In this document: piece after piece, positions 35,401 to 44,334 of the stretch
Numbering within the stretch: position 1 is the stretch's first letter
How the letters are laid out: each line of letters opens with the position of its first letter
Source: Shewanella fidelis ATCC BAA-318
GTDB taxonomy: Bacteria > Pseudomonadota > Gammaproteobacteria > Enterobacterales > Shewanellaceae
DNA length: 64,000 bases
Assembly (NCBI RefSeq): GCF_000518605.1
Contig: NZ_JADX01000004.1
Coordinates: forward strand, 186,001-250,000
Direction: 5' to 3'
Position numbers and translations under genes: made by a program
The notes under the pieces: model-generated
Database searches by the model: none
What the model saw: the letters and a program-made list of their open reading frames with translations, nothing else
Told to the model about the DNA's origin: nothing

Positions 35401-36388
35401 ATAAAGAAGGTTCTTCACTGTAATCCTGAGCGTGATACTCAAGACACATATCCACTTCATTGGCAGAGCCTAAGATCACCGCTACACGTTGGTGAATTTC
35501 AGTTGGCTGAATATCCATAATAGTTTCATAACCGGTAGACGCTTTACCGCCTGCTTGCTCAACCAAGAACGCCATTGGGTTCGCTTCGTACATTAAACGT
35601 AGCTTGTATGGCTTTTCAGGGTTCTTGTTGTCTGTTGGGTAAGTGAAGATACCGCCGCGGCAAAGTACGCGGTGTACGTCGCCAACCATGGCGGCAATCC
35701 AACGCATGTTGAATGACTTTTCACGTGGGCCAATTTTACCTAGCAATAGATCGCTGATGTAAGTCTGCATTGGCGCTTCCCAGAAGCGTTGGTTAGACAT
35801 ATTGATGGCAAACTCGCCGGTGTCTTTGCTAATCGCCATTGCGCCATTGGTTAGCAAGAACTCGTTAGTCTCTGGGTTGAGGGTAAATAGCTGTACGCCT
35901 TGACCAGTGGTTAATGCCAACATGGTTGATGGGCCGTATAGTACATAACCCGCAGCGACTTGGTTGCGACCAGCTTGCAAGAAACTTTTTTCTGTTAGCT
36001 CGCCAGCAGGGGCTGGTAATACCGAGAAGATAGTACCCACAAGTGAGTTGATATCGATGTTTGAAGAGCCATCTAGTGGGTCAAAACACACTAAGAACTC
36101 GCCATTAGCATCGGCTTCAACTACATAGTCTTCCTCTTCAGATGCTATGCCGCGTACTGTACCGTCAGCCTTAAGGGCATCTTTGAGCATATCATTGGTG
36201 ATGATATCGAGTTTCTTCTGGGTTTCGCCTTGAACGTTTTCTTGTTCTGTCGCACCTAGCACGCCCGCTAATGCGCCGTGACGCACTGCGTGGCTAATCT
36301 CTTTAGAGGTGTTAGCTAGCGTCAGAATAAGTTTTTCAAGAGTAGGAGAAATTGCTTGTGATGTCAGGTTTTCAGCCAGAGTTTGCAT
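35399..36388 (-). CDS. fbp: Class 1 fructose-1,6-bisphosphatase
   Basis: The 329-residue cytosolic enzyme shows the class 1 motifs: [21 protein letters not shown], the metal-binding [20 protein letters not shown] and the substrate-binding [12 protein letters not shown] and [20 protein letters not shown] segments (first written here as [12 protein letters not shown]). It removes the 1-phosphate from fructose-1,6-bisphosphate in gluconeogenesis, central for a bacterium living on organic acids. Length matches the E. coli enzyme (332). The stop codon TAG lies in the tandem heptamer array. It is divergent from the dipeptidyl peptidase gene. Confidence 0.97.
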   Translation of the reverse strand: MQTLAENLTSQAISPTLEKLILTLANTSKEISHAVRHGALAGVLGATEQENVQGETQKKLDIITNDMLKDALKADGTVRGIASEEEDYVVEADANGEFLVCFDPLDGSSNIDINSLVGTIFSVLPAPAGELTEKSFLQAGRNQVAAGYVLYGPSTMLALTTGQGVQLFTLNPETNEFLLTNGAMAISKDTGEFAINMSNQRFWEAPMQTYISDLLLGKIGPREKSFNMRWIAAMVGDVHRVLCRGGIFTYPTDNKNPEKPYKLRLMYEANPMAFLVEQAGGKASTGYETIMDIQPTEIHQRVAVILGSANEVDMCLEYHAQDYSEEPSL

Positions 36389-36672
36389 CTTGTTTCCTAT
36401 ACAATTTTACGTGAGTAAATTGAGTTTGAGGTCAGGACAAAAGTGTATTGTTTATTATTGTGGCGATGATACCTGAGAAAGCGAGTTTTTTCAGCCGTAA
36501 AGATAGGCTTTCTGCTTGATTACTCTTTAATACAAGTTAACCGCTTTTGAGCATAGTTTTTGTTTTGCTAATGATTCAGGCACAATGTAGGCGAATTTTC
36601 AGCCTAGCTTTCAGTGGAGAACCGAGTTAGCGATAGCTGAATACGATTTTGGGTTTAATCCAGGGAATAATA

Positions 36673-38919
36673 ATGAAAAACAATTGGATGAATTTACTGT
36701 TAGCCTCTGTGCCTGTGGTATTTAGTGCTAGCGCCACTGTTCAAGCCTCATCACTTCCCGGTGGTACAGAGCCACTCACCATCGAGCGTATGTACGCTTC
36801 TCCTGCACTGGCTGGCAGCAGCCCTCGTGGTTTAAAGCTATCGCCTGATGGCTTGCGAGTCACTTATCTTGCCGGTCGCAAAGATAATCAACATCTATAT
36901 GATTTATGGCAGATGGATGTGGCAACGGGTAAGCAAAGTGTATTGATTGATGCCGATAAGCTGCAAGCGGGTGAACTGTCGGATGAAGAAAAAGCGCGTC
37001 GCGAACGCCAGCGGATCTATGGTCAAGGGATCATGGAGTACTTCTGGTCTAAAGATGGCGAGGCGATCTTAATTCCAGCCGCGGGCAAATTGTATTACTA
37101 CTCGGTGGCTGATAATAAGGTCAAGTTGCTTGCAACTGGTGAAGGCTTTGCAACCGATGCGCGTCTTTCGCCAAAAGGTCATTTTGTGTCGTTTGTGCGT
37201 GAGCAAAACTTGTATGTGTTGGATTTAAAAACGCAAAAAGTAACCGCACTGACAACCGATGGCGGTGGCGCGATTAAAAACGCTATGGCTGAGTTTGTTG
37301 CTCAGGAAGAGATGGGCAGAATGACAGGTTATTGGTGGGCGCCAGATGAGTCGGCAATTGCCTATACCCGTATCGATGAGTCGGGTGTTGAGCTGGTAAC
37401 CCGCAATGAAATTTATGCCGATGGAATTAAGCTGACCGAGCAGCGTTATCCCTACGCTGGCGAGAACAACGTCAAAATTGAACTTGGTGTGGTTACCTTA
37501 AACGATAAAAAAGTCGCTTGGGTCGATTTAGGCAAAGATACCGATATCTACTTGCCGCGAGTAAAGTGGTTACCTGACAGTAAACATTTGTCTTATCAGT
37601 GGCAGAGTCGCGATCAGCAGGCGCTAGACTTACGTGTTGTGGCGATTGCTGATATTAAAAATGATAGAGATCTAGTAAAAGAGCGCAGTGAGGCCTGGGT
37701 TAACCTAAATGATGATCTGCACTTTTTAAAGCAGCAAAAGGCATTTATCTGGGCGTCTGAACGTGATGGTTTTAATCACCTGTATTTGATTGGCTTAGAC
37801 GGCAAAATCATCCGTCAGCTTACTTCGGGTGATTGGGCGGTTGACGCGGTAGAGTATATCGATGAAAAAGCGGGCCAAGTGTACTTTACTGGCCGTAAAA
37901 CCAAAGTGACTGAGAAGCAGCTGTACCGAGTTGCCTTAGCCGGAGGCCAAATAGAGTCTATTAGCCAGCGCAGCGGTATGCATTCACCGGTATTTGCTGA
38001 CAGCAAACCTGTATATTTAGATTACTTTAGTAGTTTGTCGCAACCGCCGCAGGTGAGCTTGCATGATCAAAGTGGCAAGCGTCTCGCTTGGGTTGAGCAA
38101 AATGAAGTGAAAAAGGGCCATCCTTTATTCGACTACTTTGGTCTTTGGCAGTTGCCAGAATTTGGTGAACTAAAAGCTGAAGATGGCCAAATGCTGCAAT
38201 ACCGTATGTTCAAACCAACCAACTTTGATGCTAATAAAAAGTATCCGGTTGTGGTACGGGTTTATGGTGGGCCTCATGCGCAATTAGTGGTCAATAGCTG
38301 GAGTCATCAAGACTACTTTACTCAGCATCTATTACAGCAAGGTTATATTGTTTATCAGCTAGATAACCGTGGATCAGCACACCGTGGCACTAAGTTTGAG
38401 TATGTGATTTACAAGCAGCTTGGCGAAGTTGAAGTCAATGATCAAAAGGTGGGTGTGGACTACTTACGTACTTTGCCTTACGTCGATAGTGACAACATTG
38501 CTATCTATGGTCATAGCTATGGCGGCTATATGGCATTAATGAGCCTATTTAAAGCGCCTGACTACTTTAAAGCGGCCATATCTGGTGCGCCAGTATCTGA
38601 CTGGGCTTTATACGACACTCACTATACTGAGCGTTATATGGGCGATCCTAAAACCAATGCTAAAGGCTATGAGGCCAGTAGTGTGTTGCCATACGTTGGC
38701 GGCTATAAGTCGGGATTGCTGATGTACCACGGTATGGCCGACGATAACGTGTTATTTGAAAACAGTACTCGTGTTTATAAAGCTTTGCAGGATGAAGGCA
38801 AGTTGTTCCAGATGATCGACTACCCGGGCTCTAAGCATTCGATGCGTGGCGAAAAGGTACGAGTACATCTGTATCGCTCATTGGCAGACTTCTTGGACCG
38901 TGAACTTAAAGGCAATTAA
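36673..38919 (+). CDS. Dipeptidyl peptidase IV family serine peptidase (S9)
   Basis: The 748-residue exported enzyme has a signal peptide, an eight-bladed propeller-like DPPIV_N region including the substrate amino-terminus anchor AEFVAQEEMGR (double Glu), and a C-terminal alpha/beta hydrolase. The catalytic Ser is in YGHSYGGYMAL, Asp in MADDNVLFEN and His in GSKHSMRGE. It should release X-Pro (or X-Ala) dipeptides in the periplasm. ATG 36673 has AGGGA six bases upstream; a TTG start eight codons earlier is unlikely. A strong terminator follows. Confidence 0.93.
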   Translation: MKNNWMNLLLASVPVVFSASATVQASSLPGGTEPLTIERMYASPALAGSSPRGLKLSPDGLRVTYLAGRKDNQHLYDLWQMDVATGKQSVLIDADKLQAGELSDEEKARRERQRIYGQGIMEYFWSKDGEAILIPAAGKLYYYSVADNKVKLLATGEGFATDARLSPKGHFVSFVREQNLYVLDLKTQKVTALTTDGGGAIKNAMAEFVAQEEMGRMTGYWWAPDESAIAYTRIDESGVELVTRNEIYADGIKLTEQRYPYAGENNVKIELGVVTLNDKKVAWVDLGKDTDIYLPRVKWLPDSKHLSYQWQSRDQQALDLRVVAIADIKNDRDLVKERSEAWVNLNDDLHFLKQQKAFIWASERDGFNHLYLIGLDGKIIRQLTSGDWAVDAVEYIDEKAGQVYFTGRKTKVTEKQLYRVALAGGQIESISQRSGMHSPVFADSKPVYLDYFSSLSQPPQVSLHDQSGKRLAWVEQNEVKKGHPLFDYFGLWQLPEFGELKAEDGQMLQYRMFKPTNFDANKKYPVVVRVYGGPHAQLVVNSWSHQDYFTQHLLQQGYIVYQLDNRGSAHRGTKFEYVIYKQLGEVEVNDQKVGVDYLRTLPYVDSDNIAIYGHSYGGYMALMSLFKAPDYFKAAISGAPVSDWALYDTHYTERYMGDPKTNAKGYEASSVLPYVGGYKSGLLMYHGMADDNVLFENSTRVYKALQDEGKLFQMIDYPGSKHSMRGEKVRVHLYRSLADFLDRELKGN

Positions 38920-38964
38920 TCACAGCGTGATTTTTCGGATTAATTGAGTTTGGCGTTTCACTTT

Positions 38965-39011
38965 AAAAGCACTTATTGATTAATTTATATTAATAGTAAG
39001 TGCTTTTTTTA
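38965..39011 (+). terminator. Rho-independent terminator after the dipeptidyl peptidase gene
   Basis: AAAAGCACTTA and TAAGTGCTTTT pair around an AT-rich loop, followed by a T-run. Confidence 0.85.
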
Positions 39012-39387
39012 TGCGTTTATGTTTCTCAGTTTTGCATAGTTTTTATTAACTATATTAATAGGATAGTAGGTGATACTTCAGCTGAAATTGATTCGATTCT
39101 ACTTCAAGCTCATAAGGTTATATATTTTCTAATCCCTGAATTAATCTAAATCTAATTTCCAACCACAGTTTTATAAGTATGCCGTGCGGTAAGTTTGTTT
39201 GACTGAAATTGAATATAAATATCACTGCTTAATTAGGGAGAAGCTAAGTTTGCTATTACTTCAGTAATTGCGTAATTGGGTCAATATAGGCTAATGGTAA
39301 TGATGAGCTTTAAATTGGTGGTTAGTTTACCGCACGGATTACGGTAAATATGGATTGCTGATATTTTAGTGGTTTTATTTAAGAGAT
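39012..39387. other. Intergenic region with a spaced 11-bp inverted repeat
   Basis: CCGTGCGGTAA (39182-39192) and its exact complement TTACCGCACGG (39327-39337) are 134 bases apart in a region between convergent genes. No coding frame or promoter is evident. They could be the ends of a degraded short element. Confidence 0.45.
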
Positions 39388-39417
39388 AAAAAAAACCAGT
39401 CATATGACTGGCTTTTT
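39388..39417. terminator. Bidirectional-looking terminator of arcA
   Basis: AAACCAGTCAT and ATGACTGGCTTT form a nearly perfect palindrome. On the minus strand it is followed by a run of T, placing it about 45 bases after the arcA stop codon. Confidence 0.85.
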
Positions 39418-39459
39418 AATATGAGTATATCGATATTTTACCGATATAAAGGCTGGAAT

Positions 39460-40176
39460 TTAGTCTTCCAAACTACCGCAGAAACGGTAACCTTCGCCGT
39501 GGATAGTTGCGATGATTTCTGGCGTATCAGGTAAGCTTTCGAAGTGCTTACGGATGCGACGGATAGTCACGTCAACAGTACGGTCGTGTGGTTTAAGCTC
39601 ACGGCCAGTCATCTTCATTAGTAGATCTGCACGGCTTAGGATCTTGCCTGGGTTCTCTACAAAGTGAAGCATAGCGCGGAATTCACTACGCGGTAGCTTG
39701 TAAGACTCACCTTGTGGGCTAACTAGAGAACGGCTGTTGATTTCAAGGCTCCAACCGTTGAAACGGTAGAACTCAACTGCGCTTTTCTCTTCTGAATCTG
39801 TACCTGTGCTATTAACGCGAGTTAATAGGTTACGAGCACGGATAGTTAATTCACGTGGGTTGAATGGCTTAGTGATATAATCATCTGCACCAATTTCAAG
39901 ACCAAGGATCTTATCAACTTCGTTATCACGGCCTGTTAGGAAGATTAGACCGATGTTATTAATTTCACGAAGTTCACGAGCTAATAAAAGACCGTTCTTA
40001 CCTGGCAAGTTAATATCCATAACCACCAAGTTAACTTTGTTGTCTTGCATAGCCTTATGCATTTCAGCGCCGTCATTGGCTTCAGTTACCACATATCCTT
40101 CCGCTTCAAAAATACTTCTAAGTGTGTTTCTTGTTACTGCTTCATCTTCAACAATAAGAATGTGCGGGTTTTGCAT
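39460..40176 (-). CDS. arcA: Aerobic respiration control response regulator ArcA
   Basis: The 238-residue OmpR-type regulator has a receiver with acidic residues in [11 protein letters not shown], phospho-acceptor Asp in [12 protein letters not shown] and Lys in [13 protein letters not shown]-terminal winged helix follows ([54 protein letters not shown]). Length and sequence match ArcA of enterics and Shewanella very closely. It regulates respiratory and central metabolic genes according to oxygen and redox state. The cognate sensor is not in this window. Confidence 0.97.
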   Translation of the reverse strand: MQNPHILIVEDEAVTRNTLRSIFEAEGYVVTEANDGAEMHKAMQDNKVNLVVMDINLPGKNGLLLARELREINNIGLIFLTGRDNEVDKILGLEIGADDYITKPFNPRELTIRARNLLTRVNSTGTDSEEKSAVEFYRFNGWSLEINSRSLVSPQGESYKLPRSEFRAMLHFVENPGKILSRADLLMKMTGRELKPHDRTVDVTIRRIRKHFESLPDTPEIIATIHGEGYRFCGSLED

Positions 40177-40740
40177 ATTAATTACCTAATGTCTGTCTAT
40201 TTCTAACCATGAGTATAATAAAGTTTATACTCCATCTAGTTATGCTGATAATTCACTGATACACGTAGGTGCTTTCAAATCTGGTTCGAAACAGCAACAC
40301 ACTGCATGCGCTAGCAAAGTATGGGTATCTCACATATGGAAAAATGCGAACTGCTTACACTTCGATTAACAATAGTAGAAAAAAGTTCCTTAGCTACCGT
40401 TTTTTATGAAGTTTAAATGTTAAATCAAACATAGTTCACATTTGATACAGCTGTGTGGATTACGCTTCTGTCTGTTTCTAGTATATGTAACAAAATGTGT
40501 TCGTTACATGTATCAGAGTGAGCTAATCAACATCCGCTATTGTACTCGTTTTAGGCATTTGTTAACAAATGAAATGTTAACAAAATTCTACGATGATATG
40601 ATTTAGATCACTATTTGGTTTGTATCTAATTGATTATAAAGGAAGTAACAGATTCTTAATCTGTGATTCATATCACGAGTCTGGGCAGTGCTAACGAGTT
40701 TGCTATAATAATTGCACCTTAATTGGAGAATTTGTTAGCA
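40177..40740. other. Divergent region between arcA and the DUF3293 gene
   Basis: About 560 AT-rich bases holding promoters for both genes. TGTGATTCATATCACGAG near 40661-40678 resembles a CRP/FNR-type palindrome (TGTGA-N6-TCACG) upstream of the DUF3293 gene. No gene or RNA motif is seen. Confidence 0.5.
40661..40676. promoter_or_regulatory. CRP-like palindrome
   Basis: TGTGATTCATATCACG fits TGTGA-N6-TCACA with one mismatch in the second half. It lies about 65-80 bases before the DUF3293 start, a normal activation distance. It is inferred by pattern only. Confidence 0.5.
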
Positions 40741-41169
40741 ATGAATAACTCAGTCGACAGCCTCTGGCATTACTACCAACAAACTGAATTCCTGTTTACA
40801 CAAATGCTTTCTACGCAACTATCATTTGCGATCATCACTGCATATAACCCTAAGGGACAAGTGCTGTCAGCTTGTCAAAATGGCTTGTTGGACCGCAAGC
40901 TGCAGAATGAAATAAACAGTTTAGGTTTGCCTTATCGGGCAATGATCGGTGCCTCACAAGATAGAACTCATATGGAAAAAAGCTGGGCGGTGGCGATTGA
41001 TAAAGCCGCAGCGATCCGTTTGGGTCGTTTGTTTAATCAAAACGCTATCTATTACGTTGAGGCTGATAATTTGCAATTGGTGCCGTGCTTGATGGCCAAA
41101 GAAGAAACTTTATTGGGCGCATTTTCGCCACGGGTGAATCGAGTGTTAGATCTGCCTGATATTGAGTAA
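40741..41169 (+). CDS. DUF3293 domain protein
   Basis: The 142-residue cytosolic protein matches my recollection of DUF3293: SFAIITAYNPKGQVLSACQN in the N-terminal half, then ASQDRTHMEKSWAVAID and AIRLGRLFNQNAIYYVEADNLQLVPC. No catalytic motif is known. ATG 40741 is preferred; GGAG lies 13 bases upstream, and TTG at 40732 in the same frame has tighter spacing to that site. It sits between arcA and lysC. Confidence 0.75.
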   Translation: MNNSVDSLWHYYQQTEFLFTQMLSTQLSFAIITAYNPKGQVLSACQNGLLDRKLQNEINSLGLPYRAMIGASQDRTHMEKSWAVAIDKAAAIRLGRLFNQNAIYYVEADNLQLVPCLMAKEETLLGAFSPRVNRVLDLPDIE

Positions 41170-41271
41170 AACTAAAACAGCTTAGATTTACGTTGACTTA
41201 ATTGATTAAATTTTGATATTTTTCAGTTTCTTATTTTTGTATGCAAAATAAGCATTGTTTGTATCGAAAAT

Positions 41272-41455
41272 GAGTGCAGAAGAGGAGCGCTAACTAGGTA
41301 GTAAGTTTAAGGGACCAAACCCGTTGAGAACTTATGAGGGAGATTAGCGCCGAGATATTCAAGTAATTTGGTTATGTTTGAATGTTGGTCGTACAGGCTG
41401 AATCCTGGCGATTGTCACCGGTATTTTTATGGTGGAGAGCTTCTGGTGACTGTCG
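41272..41455 (+). ncRNA. Lysine riboswitch (L box)
   Basis: Conserved elements appear in order: GCAGAAGAGGAGCGCTAACT, GGTAGTAAG, GAGGGAGATTAGCGCCGAGA, GGTCGTACAGGCTGAATCCT with TGTCACC, and GGTGGAGAGCTTCTGGTGAC. The GCGCTAA/TTAGCGC helix closes the first arm. The arrangement parallels the E. coli lysC leader and lies directly upstream of lysC. Lysine binding should repress aspartokinase synthesis. Confidence 0.93.
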
Positions 41456-41568
41456 CTGTTTCCCATCTTTTGGGGTGCAATATAAAGCACCAGGCTCTTC
41501 GAACGAAGTTAGTTCGGAGCTTATTCATGTTTGTTTTAAATTTAATTTGTGGTACCCAGTCTTGTTCG

Positions 41569-41587
41569 TTTCCTGCTCTACAGGAGG
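41569..41587 (+). promoter_or_regulatory. Hairpin covering the lysC ribosome site
   Basis: TTTCCTG (41569-41575) can pair with CAGGAGG (41581-41587) across a CTCTA loop, using two G-U pairs. CAGGAGG is the lysC ribosome site. This would be the OFF structure of a translational riboswitch; no obvious intrinsic terminator is seen between aptamer and gene. Confidence 0.55.
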
Positions 41588-41594
41588 CGGTATT

Positions 41595-42965
41595 ATGTCG
41601 TTAAATTCTAATAGTAATCTAACTGTTGCTAAGTTTGGTGGAACCTCTGTTGCCGACTTTGACGCAATGCAGCGCTGTGCCGATATTATTATCGCCAACC
41701 CACAAACTCGGGTCGTTGTGGTCAGTGCCTCAAGCGGTGTGACTAATCAGCTGGTTGCGTTAACTCAAGAAGATACCAGTGCTGAGCAATCGAAAGCTTT
41801 GATCAAGCAGATTGCGTCGATTCAATATCAAATTCTAGATAGACTGCAGAATCCCGGTGATATTGCTGCCAAAATTGACCGTATATTGAGTCATATCTCC
41901 ACTTTGAATGAGCGTCTGAAATTGACTCGCAGCAAAGCGGTAATAGACGAACTTCTATCCCAAGGTGAGGCTTGCTCTTCGGTATTTTTTGCTGCGGTAC
42001 TGCGCGAAAAAGGCGCGAGTGCTAGCGCATTTGATGTGCGTCAAGTACTACGAACAGACAGTCACTACGGTAAAGCTGAGCCACAAATCGAAATGATTGC
42101 TGAATTGGCTCAGGCACAATTGCAACCATTATTGCCATCGCAAGTTATCGTAACCCAAGGATTTGTTGGTGCAGACGCTGAAGGTAACACCACAACGTTA
42201 GGTCGTGGTGGCAGTGACTACTCTGCCGCTTTGCTTGCTGAAGCATTACATGCCGATGCGGTAGAGATCTGGACAGATGTAGCAGGGATTTATACCACCG
42301 ACCCAAGACTTGCACCTAATGCCAGCCCAATCGCTGAAATTAGCTTTAATGAAGCGGCAGAGATGGCAACTTTTGGCGCTAAGGTATTACACCCCGCTAC
42401 AATCTTGCCAGCGGTACGACAAAAGATTCAGGTCTTTGTTGGTTCTAGTTGGGCACCAGAGCAAGGCGGAACTTGGATCCGCCATAAAGTTTCGACCGAG
42501 CCTGTCTATCGTGCAGTGGCGCTGCGCCGAGATCAAACGTTGTTAAATTTACATAGTCTACAAATGCTTCATGCCCAAGGTTTCCTAGCGGAAACATTTG
42601 CTACTCTTGCTCGGCATAAGATCAGTGTTGATTTAATCACGACCTCTGAGGTGAACGTCGCTTTGACTCTTGATAAAACCGGCTCGGACTCGAGTGGCCA
42701 AGGTTTGTTAAGCGAAGCCTTACTGCAAGAGTTATCACAACACTGTCGGGTAAGAGTCGAAGATGGTTTAGCACTCGTGGCGGTGATCGGTAATAACATC
42801 GCCTCTACAGCTGGTGTGTGTCGTCGAGTATTTGAAGTATTAGAAACTTATAACGTGCGCATGATTTGCCAAGGTGCGAGCCCGCATAACCTTTGTATTT
42901 TGGTGGATGAAGCTGAGGCCGGTAATGTTATTCGTGCATTGCATGAAAACTTATTTGAAGCTTGA
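41595..42965 (+). CDS. lysC: Lysine-sensitive aspartokinase III
   Basis: The 456-residue enzyme begins TVAKFGGTSVADFDAM, the aspartokinase ATP-site signature. It continues through FVGADAEGNTTTLGRGGSDY and VEIWTDVAGIYTTDPR, and ends in ACT regulatory domains (HKISVDLITTSEVNVALTLD; VFEVLETYNVRMICQGAS). It phosphorylates aspartate, the first step to lysine, threonine and methionine. The start at 41595 is set by AGGAGG and homology; the longer frame to 41382 runs through the riboswitch. The lysine riboswitch and ACT domains give both gene-level and allosteric lysine control. Confidence 0.95.
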   Translation: MSLNSNSNLTVAKFGGTSVADFDAMQRCADIIIANPQTRVVVVSASSGVTNQLVALTQEDTSAEQSKALIKQIASIQYQILDRLQNPGDIAAKIDRILSHISTLNERLKLTRSKAVIDELLSQGEACSSVFFAAVLREKGASASAFDVRQVLRTDSHYGKAEPQIEMIAELAQAQLQPLLPSQVIVTQGFVGADAEGNTTTLGRGGSDYSAALLAEALHADAVEIWTDVAGIYTTDPRLAPNASPIAEISFNEAAEMATFGAKVLHPATILPAVRQKIQVFVGSSWAPEQGGTWIRHKVSTEPVYRAVALRRDQTLLNLHSLQMLHAQGFLAETFATLARHKISVDLITTSEVNVALTLDKTGSDSSGQGLLSEALLQELSQHCRVRVEDGLALVAVIGNNIASTAGVCRRVFEVLETYNVRMICQGASPHNLCILVDEAEAGNVIRALHENLFEA

Positions 42966-43001
42966 TAGTAACCATTAATAGACTGAGGAACTGCAGACGT
43001 T

Positions 43002-44114
43002 ATGAAGTTTAAGCAATCTAGCCTTACAGTTGGTGAGTTGGCTACAGGGCATGGGTTAAGTGTGCCGTTGTTTCACATAGCGGGTAAAGATAGCCAAGCA
43101 CCTAAGGTGTTTATTCAAGCCAATGTACATGGCGCTGAAGTGCAGGGAAATGCGGTTATTTTTCAGTTAATGAAAAGGCTTGAGCAAATGGATGTGCAAG
43201 GGGATGTCACTATACTTCCCTTGGCAAATCCTTTGGGCATTAACCAAAAGAGCGGTGAGTTTACCCTTGGCCGCTTTGATCCGATAACCGGTGTCAATTG
43301 GAATCGCGAATACTTGGATCATCAAATAGATGTTGCTAGTTGGTATCAGCGTCATTGTGAATTAGATGATAAAGCCTTGATTGCTGCTTATCGTGCAGAG
43401 CTTATTGCTTCTTGTGATGCACATTTAAATCAGCAATGGGGGGTGACCACAGGCAAACGCCTAGCGGTTACCTTGCAACAATTAGCACATCAAGCGGACA
43501 TTGTGATTGATCTGCATACTGGGCCTAAGTCGTGCAAACATATGTACTGCCCTGAGTATGATGTTAATGCAGCAACCTTATTTTCAATTGCTTACACTTT
43601 AGTTATCCCTAATGAATTTGGTGGTGCTATGGACGAAGCGGCGTTTTGTCCTTGGTGGCAATTAACCGAACATATCAATGCAGTAGGTGGTGATTTTCAG
43701 GTGCCTGTAGTTGCATTTACGTTGGAACTTGGCAGCCAAGAACTGATTGATTTAGACGATGCCTTAACTGACGCTCATGGCATATTGGCCTATTTAAGTC
43801 ACAGAGGCGTCGTGGCTGATAAGGTCGAGCCGGCTCAAATGCCAAGGTATGGCTGTTATTTAAAAGATTATAAGAAGTATCATGCGCCAACGGCTGGCCT
43901 TGTTGAATACAAAGCTCGCCTTGGACATATACTTTATTCTGGTGAGACATTAGCAAATGTTCTAAGGCTGGATCGCTTTGGCACTAATGAAGAGTTAACA
44001 GAGCTAGTGTTAAATCAGGACTGCGTTCCTATCTTACATTTCGCTTCAGCGTCGATCTATCAAGGCACTGAGCTATATAAGGTGATGACGAATCTGTTTG
44101 AACTGAATTCGTAA
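43002..44114 (+). CDS. Succinylglutamate desuccinylase/aspartoacylase family hydrolase
   Basis: The 370-residue protein carries the M14-like zinc motif HGAE in QANVHGAEVQGNAV (His and Glu ligands near 47-50), a third ligand His in VIDLHTGPKSCKHMY, and a later ELGSQELI. It belongs to the AstE/AspA deacylase group but is not in an arginine-degradation (ast) cluster and is longer than AstE. An N-acyl amino acid or peptide amide is the likely substrate type. It follows lysC by 36 bases in the same direction, so it may be co-expressed under the lysine riboswitch. Confidence 0.82.
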   Translation: MKFKQSSLTVGELATGHGLSVPLFHIAGKDSQAPKVFIQANVHGAEVQGNAVIFQLMKRLEQMDVQGDVTILPLANPLGINQKSGEFTLGRFDPITGVNWNREYLDHQIDVASWYQRHCELDDKALIAAYRAELIASCDAHLNQQWGVTTGKRLAVTLQQLAHQADIVIDLHTGPKSCKHMYCPEYDVNAATLFSIAYTLVIPNEFGGAMDEAAFCPWWQLTEHINAVGGDFQVPVVAFTLELGSQELIDLDDALTDAHGILAYLSHRGVVADKVEPAQMPRYGCYLKDYKKYHAPTAGLVEYKARLGHILYSGETLANVLRLDRFGTNEELTELVLNQDCVPILHFASASIYQGTELYKVMTNLFELNS

Positions 44115-44334
44115 TTTTAGCTTTACATATAGATGCATTTGTATCTGTTTTTGTTTTTATATTGTTAATTTTTTGTTTGCCGGCTTATTTCTGTTGTGAT
44201 ACTAATGTTTTTCGCCTAAGTCATATGTGCTATTTGATGAAGTTGTTGTAGTGCATTTTTCTAACTGGAAGGCTTTGGTGACATGAAAGCAGGATAAAAC
44301 AATAAAAACTTGCAAGTATTTAAGGAATTGACAA

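Noticed and set aside
40275..40300. tRNA-like GGTTCGAA fragment upstream of arcA
   Set aside because: No acceptor stem, anticodon arm or CCA end can be built around it.
41382..41594. N-terminal extension of lysC
   Set aside because: The extension is read through the lysine riboswitch; the ribosome site AGGAGG and homology place the start at 41595.
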